NCBI RefSeq assembly: GCF_020169515.1
Contig: NZ_JAHMHW010000001.1
Location: 992,001 to 1,056,000 of the forward strand
Direction: 5' to 3'
Origin: Paenibacillus vietnamensis
GTDB lineage: Bacteria > Bacillota > Bacilli > Paenibacillales > Paenibacillaceae
DNA: 64,000 bases
Notes under the pieces: generated by a model
Database searches by the model: none
The model's input: the letters and a program-made list of their open reading frames with translations, nothing else
Told to the model about the DNA's origin: nothing
Position numbers and translations under genes: made by a program
Shown: positions 52,678 to 60,166 of the stretch, one piece after another
Numbering within the stretch: the first letter of the stretch is position 1
How the letters are laid out: the number at the start of each line of letters is the position of its first letter

Positions 52678-54878
52678 GCGCTTTCCACCCCTTTGATCTT
52701 GGACAGCTCCTGCTGGGCTTCCACGAGCTTATGATAGGCGCCTTTTTGCGAGAGCAGCTCCTCATGCGTGCCGACCTCAACGATTTTGCCGCGTTCAAGC
52801 ACGACAAGCCTGTCGGCATTGCGCAGCGTCGAAAGCCGATGCGCGATCGCAAAGGTCGTACGGCCCTTCACAAGCCGGGTAATCGCCTCCTGAATTTGCC
52901 GCTCGGTTTCCGTGTCGACGGACGCGGTCGCCTCGTCGAGAATCAGAATGCGCGGATCGTGAATGATTGCCCTGGCGATCGATACCCGCTGCTTCTCCCC
53001 GCCGGAAAGACGGTGACCGCGCTCCCCGACCCTCGTATCGTACCCGTCGGGCAGCCGTACGATAAAATCGTGGGCATTGGCGATCTTCGCCGCCCTCATA
53101 ATCTCCTCGGGGGTTGCATCCGGCTTGGAGTAGGCGATATTCTCGGCAATCGTTCCGTCGAACAGGAAGGTTTCCTGCAGCACGACTCCGATTTGCTTTC
53201 GGAGGTCGGATTGGCTGATGCGCCTCAGATCGACGCCGTCGATCAGAATGGCTCCTTCGTCGGTATCGTAAAATCGGCAAATCATATTGATAAAGGTCGA
53301 TTTGCCCGCGCCGGAATGGCCGACCAGCCCGATCATTTCTCCGGCTTTCACTTGAAGATTCACGTCCTTGATGACCGGATGATGCTTCTCGTAGCCGTAA
53401 GTCACCTTTTGAAACTCAACCTCTCCGCGAATCGTGCCGATGGCGGCCGGCTCGCGCACTTCCGGCACCTCCGACGGCGTATCCATAATTTCGAAAACGC
53501 GATCGGCGGCCGACAGCGCGTTGCTCGCCCAGTTGATCATTTGGCTCACCCATTGGAGCGGGCCGAACAGCATCGTCAAATAGGCGATTAACGCCATCAG
53601 CGTTCCGAGCTGAAGCTCATCCTTCAAGACGGACTGGCCGCCGAAATACCAGATCATCAGCGTTCCAAGGCCGGCGATGAAGGCGAACAGCGGAAACATC
53701 CCCTGCCACATGCCTTCAATCCGGATATTATTGCGTACGACCTCGCGGTTTGCCTCCGCGTAGCGGCTCATTTCGGTCGCTTCCTGGCCGAACGCCTTCA
53801 CGACCCGGATGCCCTGCAGCGAGTCGCCAACCAGCACATTCAAGCGGAAGATGGCTCTCCACTGCTGATACCAGCGGCGGCCGATTTTCGGCCACAGCTT
53901 CATCGATACGGTGACCATGAACGGCATCGGCAACAGCGCAAACAAAGTAAGCTTCCAGTCCAGCCCGAACATGATGACGAATATTGCGATGACCCTCAGC
54001 GTTTCCCCGCTCACCCAAATGACCCCGTCGGTCATAAACTGCCGCATCGCCTCCGAGTCGCTGTTGACCCTGCCGATGAACTGCGAGGTTTGGCGGCGGT
54101 CGAAGAAAGCAAGCGACAAGCGCATTAACGCGCTGTAGATGTCCTTGCGGAGATCGCCCATTAATTTCGAGCCGACCCAGACGCCGATCAGCCCGCGCAC
54201 CGTCTGCATGACGGACAAAAGAAGCGCGGTCACGCCTAATCCGATGACGACCATCAGCAGCGACTGGCCCGCGTTTTTCGGCTGAAGAACGTCGTCGATC
54301 ATTATCTTGGTCAAGTATGGCGGAATGAGCTCGATTAGCGTTGTCAGGACAAGCAGGATGCCTGCCCCGGCCATCTGCAGCTTATACGGCTTTGCATACT
54401 TCAGCATCCGGGCAATAGCCTTGCCGCTGCTTTTGCAAACGGGACACACCTGCGTCCCTTCCGAAAGCGGATTGTCGCAGCTCGGACAATAACGGGGGAA
54501 CTCCTTCTCCGAGACGGCCGGGCGTTCCTCGCCCTTGGCCATGGCCGTCAATAATTTGGCGGCAAAGCCGAACATAGCGGAAAGCGCAGCGGTGTACCTC
54601 GCAATAACGACAGGACCGCTTCCCGTATCCGCCAGCAGCATTCCGCCCCCGACACCGTTCACCGACCGCGCTTCCGTCACCTGATCCAGGCGCAGGCTGC
54701 GAAGCAAAGCTCCGCCGGATTCCCAAACGGCGACTTCCTGCTCCGTAATTACGGTCCATTGCTCGCCGAAATGCCCGTTATGCAATAAATCCGTCTTCGC
54801 GCTGAACACGGGCTCCTGCTGCAGCTGACCTCGGATTTGATTCGGGAGTGTTTCTAATATAGCCATGTCTACCCCCAT
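52674..54878 (-). CDS. ABC transporter (fused permease-ATPase) with N-terminal extension and zinc ribbon
   Basis: 734 residues. Residues 1-125 form a soluble extension not found in ordinary MsbA-like exporters. A zinc ribbon follows (YCPSCDNPL...QVCPVCKSSG, two CxxC pairs, about 130-152). Six membrane helices span about 165-440, and the ATPase (GLVGHSGAGKSTFIN, LSGGEKQRVSIAR, ILILDEATASVD, IAHRLST) fills the rest. The start may be 54866 (GGGGG upstream) instead of 54878, which overlaps the upstream stop as TGATG. Pairs with the DUF1854 protein. Confidence 0.85.
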   Translation of the reverse strand: MGVDMAILETLPNQIRGQLQQEPVFSAKTDLLHNGHFGEQWTVITEQEVAVWESGGALLRSLRLDQVTEARSVNGVGGGMLLADTGSGPVVIARYTAALSAMFGFAAKLLTAMAKGEERPAVSEKEFPRYCPSCDNPLSEGTQVCPVCKSSGKAIARMLKYAKPYKLQMAGAGILLVLTTLIELIPPYLTKIMIDDVLQPKNAGQSLLMVVIGLGVTALLLSVMQTVRGLIGVWVGSKLMGDLRKDIYSALMRLSLAFFDRRQTSQFIGRVNSDSEAMRQFMTDGVIWVSGETLRVIAIFVIMFGLDWKLTLFALLPMPFMVTVSMKLWPKIGRRWYQQWRAIFRLNVLVGDSLQGIRVVKAFGQEATEMSRYAEANREVVRNNIRIEGMWQGMFPLFAFIAGLGTLMIWYFGGQSVLKDELQLGTLMALIAYLTMLFGPLQWVSQMINWASNALSAADRVFEIMDTPSEVPEVREPAAIGTIRGEVEFQKVTYGYEKHHPVIKDVNLQVKAGEMIGLVGHSGAGKSTFINMICRFYDTDEGAILIDGVDLRRISQSDLRKQIGVVLQETFLFDGTIAENIAYSKPDATPEEIMRAAKIANAHDFIVRLPDGYDTRVGERGHRLSGGEKQRVSIARAIIHDPRILILDEATASVDTETERQIQEAITRLVKGRTTFAIAHRLSTLRNADRLVVLERGKIVEVGTHEELLSQKGAYHKLVEAQQELSKIKGVESA

Positions 54879-55159
54879 CAGCGGTTAATGAGCTCTCGCG
54901 TCTTCACAATAATTTTGCGGATGCTCTCGCCGGACAAATGATATTTCTTCTCCAGCTCGGCTACCGACCAGCCGTTCGTGTAGTGGCGGCATATTTCCTT
55001 GTTTCTCTCCGCAAGCAATTTTCTCGTGCCGCTGACCTCTCCCCAATGCGCCCGCTTCTCGGCCGGCTTCGGGATATAAATCAGATCTCCCTGAATATAC
55101 TTTTGCAGCTCCTTCAGCAAACTAGGGGGAAGCACATCTCTTCCATTTTTGTAATTCAC
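54878..55159 (-). CDS. CD3324-like DNA-binding protein
   Basis: 93 residues: NYKNGRDVLPPSLLKELQKY, QGDLIYIPKPAEKR and a C-terminal helix-turn-helix (WSVAELEKKYHLSGESIRKI). This arrangement matches a small Firmicute family distantly related to Mor transcription activators. GTG start at 55159 chosen for GAGGAGG nine bases upstream; a TTG further up lies inside that ribosome site. First annotated gene of the DUF1854/ABC operon and probably its regulator. Confidence 0.75.
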   Translation of the reverse strand: MNYKNGRDVLPPSLLKELQKYIQGDLIYIPKPAEKRAHWGEVSGTRKLLAERNKEICRHYTNGWSVAELEKKYHLSGESIRKIIVKTRELINR

Positions 55160-55223
55160 GATAAACGTCCTCCTCAAACAGGCTTAGCTTGGTTTTCTCG
55201 ATTGCATGCGTAACCGTCAGCAT
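55122..55223 (-). CDS. candidate 33-residue upstream ORF
   Basis: An ATG at 55223 with strong AAAGGAGG, seven bases away, starts a frame that begins MLTVTHAIEKTKLSLFEED and stops at 55122, overlapping the CD3324-like start by 38 bases in another frame. The predicted peptide is amphipathic and charged. It could be a leader ORF coupling translation to the regulator. No homologue recognised. Confidence 0.45.
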   Translation of the reverse strand: MLTVTHAIEKTKLSLFEEDVYRELQKWKRCASP

Positions 55224-55268
55224 TTTGCCGCCTCCTTTCGTTCGATTCGAAATAGGTTCTTAAAACAG

Positions 55269-55299
55269 AAAAAACCGTGGATACTCCTATTCTCCACAG
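55269..55299 (-). terminator. candidate attenuator in the leader of the DUF1854/ABC operon
   Basis: CTGTGGA (55293-55299) pairs with TCCACGG (55275-55281), one T-G pair, followed by six T residues on the minus strand. It lies about 35 bases after the predicted transcription start and 46 bases before the upstream ORF, so it would act before any gene is read. Confidence 0.5.
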
Positions 55300-55340
55300 G
55301 CCGTCTTGGCATAACAAACCCCATTTACGCCACCTTCTAA

Positions 55341-55369
55341 ATTATAAGGAAAGCCCTTACATTTGACAA
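55341..55369 (-). promoter_or_regulatory. sigma-A promoter of the DUF1854/ABC operon
   Basis: TTGTCA (55364-55369) and consensus TATAAT (55341-55346) lie exactly 17 bases apart on the minus strand. The start site would be near 55334, leaving a leader of about 110 bases before the upstream ORF. Confidence 0.75.
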
Positions 55370-55450
55370 GAAATTTATGACAATAATTCCATCATTCCCA
55401 TGCGCGTGTTTCCTCGTACAAAATATCTTCGGATGACCCGCCGTGATTCT

Positions 55451-55529
55451 AAAAGAAGGAGGCCGGAAGACCTCCTTCCTGCTTCAGGATCTCCGTTTAA
55501 ACGGAGATCACCTCTACGCGATTAATCAA
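55451..55529 (-). other. candidate 10-residue ORF, palindrome and terminator
   Basis: On the minus strand AAAGGAG, nine bases upstream of a TTG at 55529, precedes a reading frame encoding MINRVEVISV with stop at 55497. The stop lies inside a perfect 22-base palindrome (55488-55509, half GATCTCCGTTT). Next is an 8-base hairpin GAAGGAGG/CCTCCTTC (55455-55478) with TTTT. The open frame continues upstream without a clear start. Possible small transcript; otherwise unassigned. Confidence 0.35.
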
Positions 55530-55656
55530 AACGATCAACTCCTTTCCTGCAGATTCCGTCGGCCCGACATCATCAGTATACTTCCAGATCTTAGGCGTAT
55601 GAAAGTGAAAGAATGCCTATAAAAGAAGTTTACCAAATCCGCCGGGCCATGACCGG

Positions 55657-56433
55657 CTAGCCCAGAAAACCGAGCATTTGCAAACCGTGCCAAATGCCGT
55701 CCTCGGATACGTCCTTGGTTACGTACCGGGCCGCACGCTTCACCTCGTCCGGCGCATTGCCCATTGCGACGCTGTGGTGCACGAGCCTAAGCATCTCAAG
55801 ATCGTTCAGCCCGTCTCCAAATGCGTATATATCCTCCGGCTGAAAGCCCGCTTTGCGGATGAGCGCTTCAATCCCCTTTGCCTTCGAACCGCCGGGCGGC
55901 ATCAGATCGCTGCCGTAACGATGCCAGCGGTTATAGCCGAATTCGGCGAAGCTTTCCTTGTAGCAGCCTTCATCCTCCTCGGTACAGAACAAAAGGCACT
56001 GATAAATCTCTTTTCCTTTGTAGAAACCCGGCTCATGCGGAGGAAGCTTCAGCTTCATCGCCTCGCTGCCCGCATCCAGATAGGCGTTCTGGTCGGTGCT
56101 CGTGCGCATGCCCTCCGGCGTCATATAGACGAGCGGATGCCGGTTCGCATCGGTCAGCCTGGTCAGCTCCTCCAGCCGCTTCTCATCCAGCGCATGCCGA
56201 TACAGCACCTCGCCTTTGTAGACGACATATGAGCCGTTGAAGCTGACGTAGGACTCGATTCCGAGCGCCCTGCCGACCTCTGCGAGCATGAACGGTCCTC
56301 TGCCCGTAGCGATAACCAGCTCGTGACCGGCCTTATTCAGCTCGGCAACTGCCCTTTTTGTTGAATCCGGAATGTTCTTGTCCCGGTCAAGCAGCGTTCC
56401 GTCAATATCAAAAAAAATCAGTTTTCTATTCAT
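55657..56433 (-). CDS. Cof-type HAD-IIB phosphatase
   Basis: 258 residues. Motif I FFDIDGTLLD (Asp9 and Asp11), motif II VIATGR, motif III with Lys (KGIEALIRKAG), motif IV FGDGLNDLEML. The cap domain between motifs II and III is of type C2, as in YkrA/YwpJ/Cof enzymes that hydrolyse sugar phosphates or flavin/pyridoxal phosphates. Cytoplasmic, substrate not predictable. Monocistronic. Confidence 0.9.
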   Translation of the reverse strand: MNRKLIFFDIDGTLLDRDKNIPDSTKRAVAELNKAGHELVIATGRGPFMLAEVGRALGIESYVSFNGSYVVYKGEVLYRHALDEKRLEELTRLTDANRHPLVYMTPEGMRTSTDQNAYLDAGSEAMKLKLPPHEPGFYKGKEIYQCLLFCTEEDEGCYKESFAEFGYNRWHRYGSDLMPPGGSKAKGIEALIRKAGFQPEDIYAFGDGLNDLEMLRLVHHSVAMGNAPDEVKRAARYVTKDVSEDGIWHGLQMLGFLG

Positions 56434-56492
56434 TCCCGCCCCACACGTTCCTTCCCTGTTCGTTAGGAACCATTATACCGCATTCACCGCGT

Positions 56493-57206
56493 CTATGCGG
56501 CCATTTGGAGCGCGGGGCCGCGCCGTGAAGCAAGCCTGCGTTTTCCGTAGACAATGTTGTGCAGCAAGCCTGCTGCGCAGGCGGCTTCCGCCGTATCGCT
56601 CTGAACGAGCCTGAGCAGCTGCACAGCGTCCCCTTTCTCGTAAGCTGCGGCAATCGCGCGCAGCCACAGCTTCGTTTGCTCGTCCTCCGGCTGCTCCAGC
56701 GCCGGCTGCTCCAGCTCGGCCCGGACGGAGGAGAGTGCAGCGCGTGCCCGGTGCAGCGCGGCCTTCACGGCACCCTGCGTTACTGCGAGCAGCTCGGAGA
56801 CGTCCGCCGTGGAAAACCCGTACACGTCGCGAAGCAGGAACACCGATCTTTGAAGCGGCGAAAGATGGTGAAGCAGCGCATGGAACATTTCCTCAAGCTG
56901 CGCTGCATTAGGCCCGGACGAAGGTTCCGGAACTTGCTCCAGTCTCACGATTCTTTCATACCGCTTCCTTCGCCTCGTCCGGTCAATCCACGTCGTTTTG
57001 GCAATACGCATAAGCAGCGCTTCCATATTGCCATGGCCGCAGCCGGCAGCCTTAGCCAGCGTTACGGCTTTCAGCCAGGCATCCTGAGCCAGATCCTCTG
57101 CGTCCCAGCGCGAGCCGGTGATGGAAAGACAGTAACGGAATACCGCAGCGTGCAGCCGCGCCAATGCGGCGGATTCCTCTTTTTGCGCGGAAATGACAGC
57201 TCTCAT
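56493..57206 (-). CDS. ECF-type RNA polymerase sigma factor
   Basis: 237 residues. Region 2 (AVFRYCLSITGSRWDAEDLAQDAWLKAV) and region 4 (LSPLQRSVFLLRDVYGFSTADV, then AVTQGAVKAALHRAR) are clear. A ~65-residue C-terminal extension (WLRAIAAAYEKGDAVQLLRLV) takes the place of the SnoaL-like tail found in some ECF groups. No anti-sigma factor gene is adjacent. ATG at 57206 with GGAGGAGG upstream; the longer frame to 57284 has no site. Confidence 0.87.
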   Translation of the reverse strand: MRAVISAQKEESAALARLHAAVFRYCLSITGSRWDAEDLAQDAWLKAVTLAKAAGCGHGNMEALLMRIAKTTWIDRTRRRKRYERIVRLEQVPEPSSGPNAAQLEEMFHALLHHLSPLQRSVFLLRDVYGFSTADVSELLAVTQGAVKAALHRARAALSSVRAELEQPALEQPEDEQTKLWLRAIAAAYEKGDAVQLLRLVQSDTAEAACAAGLLHNIVYGKRRLASRRGPALQMAA

Positions 57207-57267
57207 CAAAAGACCTCCTCCTTGTTGCGATAGCTTCCCCTGATATAGTAAACGAATGAATGCCGAA

Positions 57268-57309
57268 AAAGGATACGCCGCCAATAATTATTATAGCAGC
57301 GTATCCTTT
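57268..57309. repeat. 11-base inverted repeat in the sigma factor-clpP intergenic region
   Basis: AAAGGATACGC and GCGTATCCTTT, separated by a 20-base AT-rich loop containing TATTATAG-like -10 sequences. It lies between divergent starts (57206 and 57369), so it may be a shared operator. CtsR-type repeats are not present. Confidence 0.55.
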
Positions 57310-57368
57310 CATCGGTTCCGTTCGATTACAAAGGGAAAGCATCGATAACATTCAAGGAGGTATCCGAC

Positions 57369-57953
57369 ATGAGTCATTATATGCCCTATGTCGTCGAGCA
57401 AACGAACCGCGGTGAAAGGTCTTATGACATTTATTCGCGGCTGCTCAAGGATCGTATTATTTTTTTGGGATCTGCCATCGATGACCATACAGCCAACAGC
57501 ATAGTCGCCCAGCTGCTCTTTCTCGCAGCCGAGGATCCGGATAAGGAAATTTCGATGTACATTAACAGCCCGGGAGGTTCCACGACGGCCGGCTTCGCTA
57601 TCTACGATACGATGCAATTTGTGAAGCCGCCCGTTCATACGATCTGCACGGGCTTTGCGGCCTCCTTTGCCGCCATCCTGCTGCTTGCAGGAGAGAAAGG
57701 CCACCGCTCCGCCCTTCCGAACAGCGAAATCATGATCCATCAGCCGCACGGCGGAGCGCAGGGCCAAGCAAGCGATATCGCAATTTCGGCCAGACGAATT
57801 CTGGATACGCGCAGAAGGCTGAATGAAATAACGGCCCAGCGTACGGGGCAGCCGATTTCGAAGGTCGAAGCCGATATGGACCGCGATTATTTTATGTCCC
57901 CGGAGGAAGCGCTGGAGTACGGTATCATCGATAAAGTCATAACGGCGCTATAG
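57369..57953 (+). CDS. clpP: ATP-dependent Clp protease proteolytic subunit (ClpP paralogue)
   Basis: 194 residues with the catalytic triad Ser99 (GFAASFAA), His124 (MIHQPHGG) and Asp173 (DRDYFMS). The active-site block [14 protein letters not shown] is the form seen in secondary ClpP copies of Bacilli rather than GMAASMGA of the main enzyme, so this is probably ClpP2-like. Forms a tetradecamer with ClpX/ClpC-type unfoldases, encoded elsewhere. AAGGAGG precedes the ATG. Six-base tail-to-tail overlap with the next gene. Confidence 0.93.
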   Translation: MSHYMPYVVEQTNRGERSYDIYSRLLKDRIIFLGSAIDDHTANSIVAQLLFLAAEDPDKEISMYINSPGGSTTAGFAIYDTMQFVKPPVHTICTGFAASFAAILLLAGEKGHRSALPNSEIMIHQPHGGAQGQASDIAISARRILDTRRRLNEITAQRTGQPISKVEADMDRDYFMSPEEALEYGIIDKVITAL

Positions 57954-58838
57954 CAGGCTTTTATTGATCCAGATGGCAGCCTGGCTGCCGTCACCCATCG
58001 CGATCGTCGACATTTCGGAGTGGGCCGTCACATCTCCGGCGGCCCATACATGAGGAACGCTCGTCATTTTGGTGCGCGGATCCACGACGATATGCCGGTT
58101 GTCCATCAGCCGGGCGCCAAGCTGCTCCGCAAGCCCGCTCCTCACCTGGTTCCCTCCTAACGCGACGAACGCATGACGGGCTTCCAGCCGCGTTCCGTCG
58201 TCAAGAATAAAGCCGCTCAGCTGCGACTGCTCCGCCAAAACCTCCCGGACGGACGTTTCGATATAGACAATCCCTTTTTGATCAAGGCTCCGGCGAACCG
58301 ACTCCTCGACCTCCGACTGCTCATGATTGACATACGTCAGCTCGCTCGTCCAATGAGTAAGGGCAAGCGCCATGGAGGCGCCGGTATTTCCCGCCCCGAG
58401 CACGACCGTCCGTTTCTTCCATACCTCGTAGCCGTCGCAGTCCGGACATACATAGACGCTAACGCCGAGGCAGGGCAGCAGTGCCGGAAAAGGCGGAAGT
58501 CGGTCCTTGACGCCGGTCGCCAGAAGAAGCCTTTTGGCGCTAATCCGGGAGGAATCTTCAAGCGTAACCGTGAAGCCTCCTTCCTCCCTCGCCGCTGCAG
58601 CCGCTTTGCCGTACACGAACTGCACGCCCAGCCGTTTGGCCTGCTCTCTGCCTGAAGCCAGCAGCTCCGGGCCGCTTACACCGTCCGGCCAGCCTATAAT
58701 ATTGTGATAGCTGCGGCACATGGTCGACCTTCCTTCCGCCGCGTCCACAACCGTTACCCGTCGGCAGTAACGCCCGAGCTGGATCGCGGCCTGCAGGCCC
58801 GCGATGCCCCCGCCTACGATTAAGCAGTCAACTTGCAT
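57948..58838 (-). CDS. thioredoxin reductase-like FAD oxidoreductase
   Basis: 296 residues with two dinucleotide-binding domains ([12 protein letters not shown] near 7, [16 protein letters not shown] near 145) and a redox pair Cys131/Cys134 in [10 protein letters not shown]. Classical thioredoxin reductases have CATC; the CPxC-GYE form is nearer to dithiol oxidases such as HlmI/GliT and related oxidoreductases. The FAD-binding C-terminal [13 protein letters not shown] is intact. Cytoplasmic; partner unknown. Confidence 0.82.
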   Translation of the reverse strand: MQVDCLIVGGGIAGLQAAIQLGRYCRRVTVVDAAEGRSTMCRSYHNIIGWPDGVSGPELLASGREQAKRLGVQFVYGKAAAAAREEGGFTVTLEDSSRISAKRLLLATGVKDRLPPFPALLPCLGVSVYVCPDCDGYEVWKKRTVVLGAGNTGASMALALTHWTSELTYVNHEQSEVEESVRRSLDQKGIVYIETSVREVLAEQSQLSGFILDDGTRLEARHAFVALGGNQVRSGLAEQLGARLMDNRHIVVDPRTKMTSVPHVWAAGDVTAHSEMSTIAMGDGSQAAIWINKSLL

Positions 58839-58918
58839 ATTTTTGCCTCCTGCAAACCTGAATTTGGTTTAGTATCCAGTTCTTTTTGCGCATTTATGCA
58901 GGAGGCCGGAATTGCGTT

Positions 58919-59875
58919 TTACGGCCGGGCTTCGGCTCTACCGCCGCTTCTTCGGCCTTCATGCCGTTTGTTCAGGAGCTCGGGCAGCGCAATGCCAAGC
59001 AGGACGACGGCGACGCCGATCCATTGGAGCGCGCTGACATGTTCCTTCAGCACGAGCGACGACAGCAGGACGGCTACGGGCAGCTCCGAAGCGCCCAAAA
59101 TGCCTGCCATCCCTTCACCAATATGGGGGACGCCGATCGCGAACAGCACGGGCGGGATAAAGGCGCCGAACATGCCGAGAAGGAAGCCGAACAGCAGCAG
59201 CTCGCTCCCGAAAAAGCCGTTAAACAGGAAAGCCGGCGGAAACAGGACGAACACAACTAGCATGCCGCCCGTGATCATCCATGCGCTCCTGTATGCGGGA
59301 TGTGCATTCGGTACGGCTTTGCCGCTGAAAAAAATGAACAGGGAATAGCTGACTGCGGACAGCAGGCCCAGAAGGACGCCGATCAGATGAAAGCGGCCCA
59401 TGCCCTGCTCCGCGATTCCCGCCGCCAGCAAGGTGCCTGCAAATAAGACCGCGATCGTGATCAGCATAACCCTTCCGGGTCTTTGGCGCTGGCTGACCGC
59501 CTGAACAAGGACGCCGATCCATGTGAACTGGAACAGCAGAATAATGGCAAGCGAAGCAGGAATATAGCGGAGCGACTCGTAATACAGCAAACCGGTGACG
59601 GCTGTCGGCGTACCGGCAGCCATCAGCAGCAGCCTCTGCTTCCAGGTCAGACCGGCTGCGGCTGCTGAGGCTGCCGAATCCGGCTGCCTGCGTACTCTCC
59701 GCTTTTCCCTGCTTTTCAATATCAAGGCCAGCAACCAAGCAAGCACGAAGCCCGTAAGCAGCTGGCTTCCGACGACCTCACCGAGACTGTAGCCTTTGCC
59801 GTAGGCCAAAACGACGATTGTCGATAAAATGCCGTAGCTGGCCGCGCCAAAAAATACGGATAATAAGTACTTCAA
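58919..59875 (-). CDS. EamA/DMT family transporter
   Basis: 318 residues, ten helices in two EamA repeats (each about 140 residues, with LLYYESLRYIPASLAIILLF and GILGASELPVAVLLSSLVL at equivalent places). N-terminal helix YLLSVFFGAASYGILSTIV. Drug/metabolite transporter superfamily; the substrate is normally a small metabolite. A purine-riboswitch-like element and terminator precede it, suggesting purine or purine-related export. Confidence 0.88.
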   Translation of the reverse strand: MKYLLSVFFGAASYGILSTIVVLAYGKGYSLGEVVGSQLLTGFVLAWLLALILKSREKRRVRRQPDSAASAAAAGLTWKQRLLLMAAGTPTAVTGLLYYESLRYIPASLAIILLFQFTWIGVLVQAVSQRQRPGRVMLITIAVLFAGTLLAAGIAEQGMGRFHLIGVLLGLLSAVSYSLFIFFSGKAVPNAHPAYRSAWMITGGMLVVFVLFPPAFLFNGFFGSELLLFGFLLGMFGAFIPPVLFAIGVPHIGEGMAGILGASELPVAVLLSSLVLKEHVSALQWIGVAVVLLGIALPELLNKRHEGRRSGGRAEARP

Positions 59876-59916
59876 CGTAAAACCCCTTTTTGTGATTATT
59901 TTCTGCGTTTAAACGC

Positions 59917-59976
59917 AAAAAAAACCTTGCCGCAAACATTCGATCATATGCTTATGACCGGATATTCGTAGCAAGG
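59917..59976 (-). terminator. expression-platform terminator of the riboswitch
   Basis: CCTTGC (59971-59976) pairs with GCAAGG (59925-59930) around an inner TCATA/TATGA hairpin, followed by eight T residues on the minus strand. Its 5' arm uses bases next to P1 and P3 of the aptamer, so the two cannot coexist. Confidence 0.8.
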
Positions 59977-60041
59977 AAGTAAAGGCTTCCCGTAGAAACC
60001 CCCACCCTATACGCGTTCGTTCCATTATGGGGTTATACGAA
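59965..60041 (-). ncRNA. purine-riboswitch-like aptamer
   Basis: Three-way junction on the minus strand: P1 TTCGTA/TACGAA, J1/2 TAA, P2 CCCCA/TGGGG with a 23-base loop, J2/3 GTTTCTAC identical to the core of guanine/adenine riboswitches, P3 GGAAG/CTTCC with a 6-base loop, J3/1 TTGC ending in C just before P1, the position that pairs with guanine. Deviations are the enlarged L2 and one base fewer in the J3/1 core. The promoter lies upstream, and the EamA gene starts 42 bases after the terminator. Confidence 0.5.
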
Positions 60042-60075
60042 ATATAAAATTGTCCGTTCGGCTAGTTCCATGGTA

Positions 60076-60104
60076 ATGTTACATGACAGGTGAGCTATTG
60101 TCAA
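60076..60104 (-). promoter_or_regulatory. promoter of the riboswitch-EamA transcript
   Basis: TTGACA (60099-60104, consensus) and TAACAT (60076-60081) are 17 bases apart on the minus strand. The start site would be near 60069, about 28 bases ahead of aptamer P1. Confidence 0.7.
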
Positions 60105-60166
60105 TCCCGGCATTTTTTATTCTAGCTATGTTATGATAGTCACTAGCAAGAAAGGATGGATCGCAT

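Noticed and set aside
60004..60013. AGGGTGG motif suggesting a T-box
   Set aside because: It lies inside the riboswitch-like P2 region; there is no specifier loop, no ACCGCG continuation and no aminoacyl-tRNA gene downstream.
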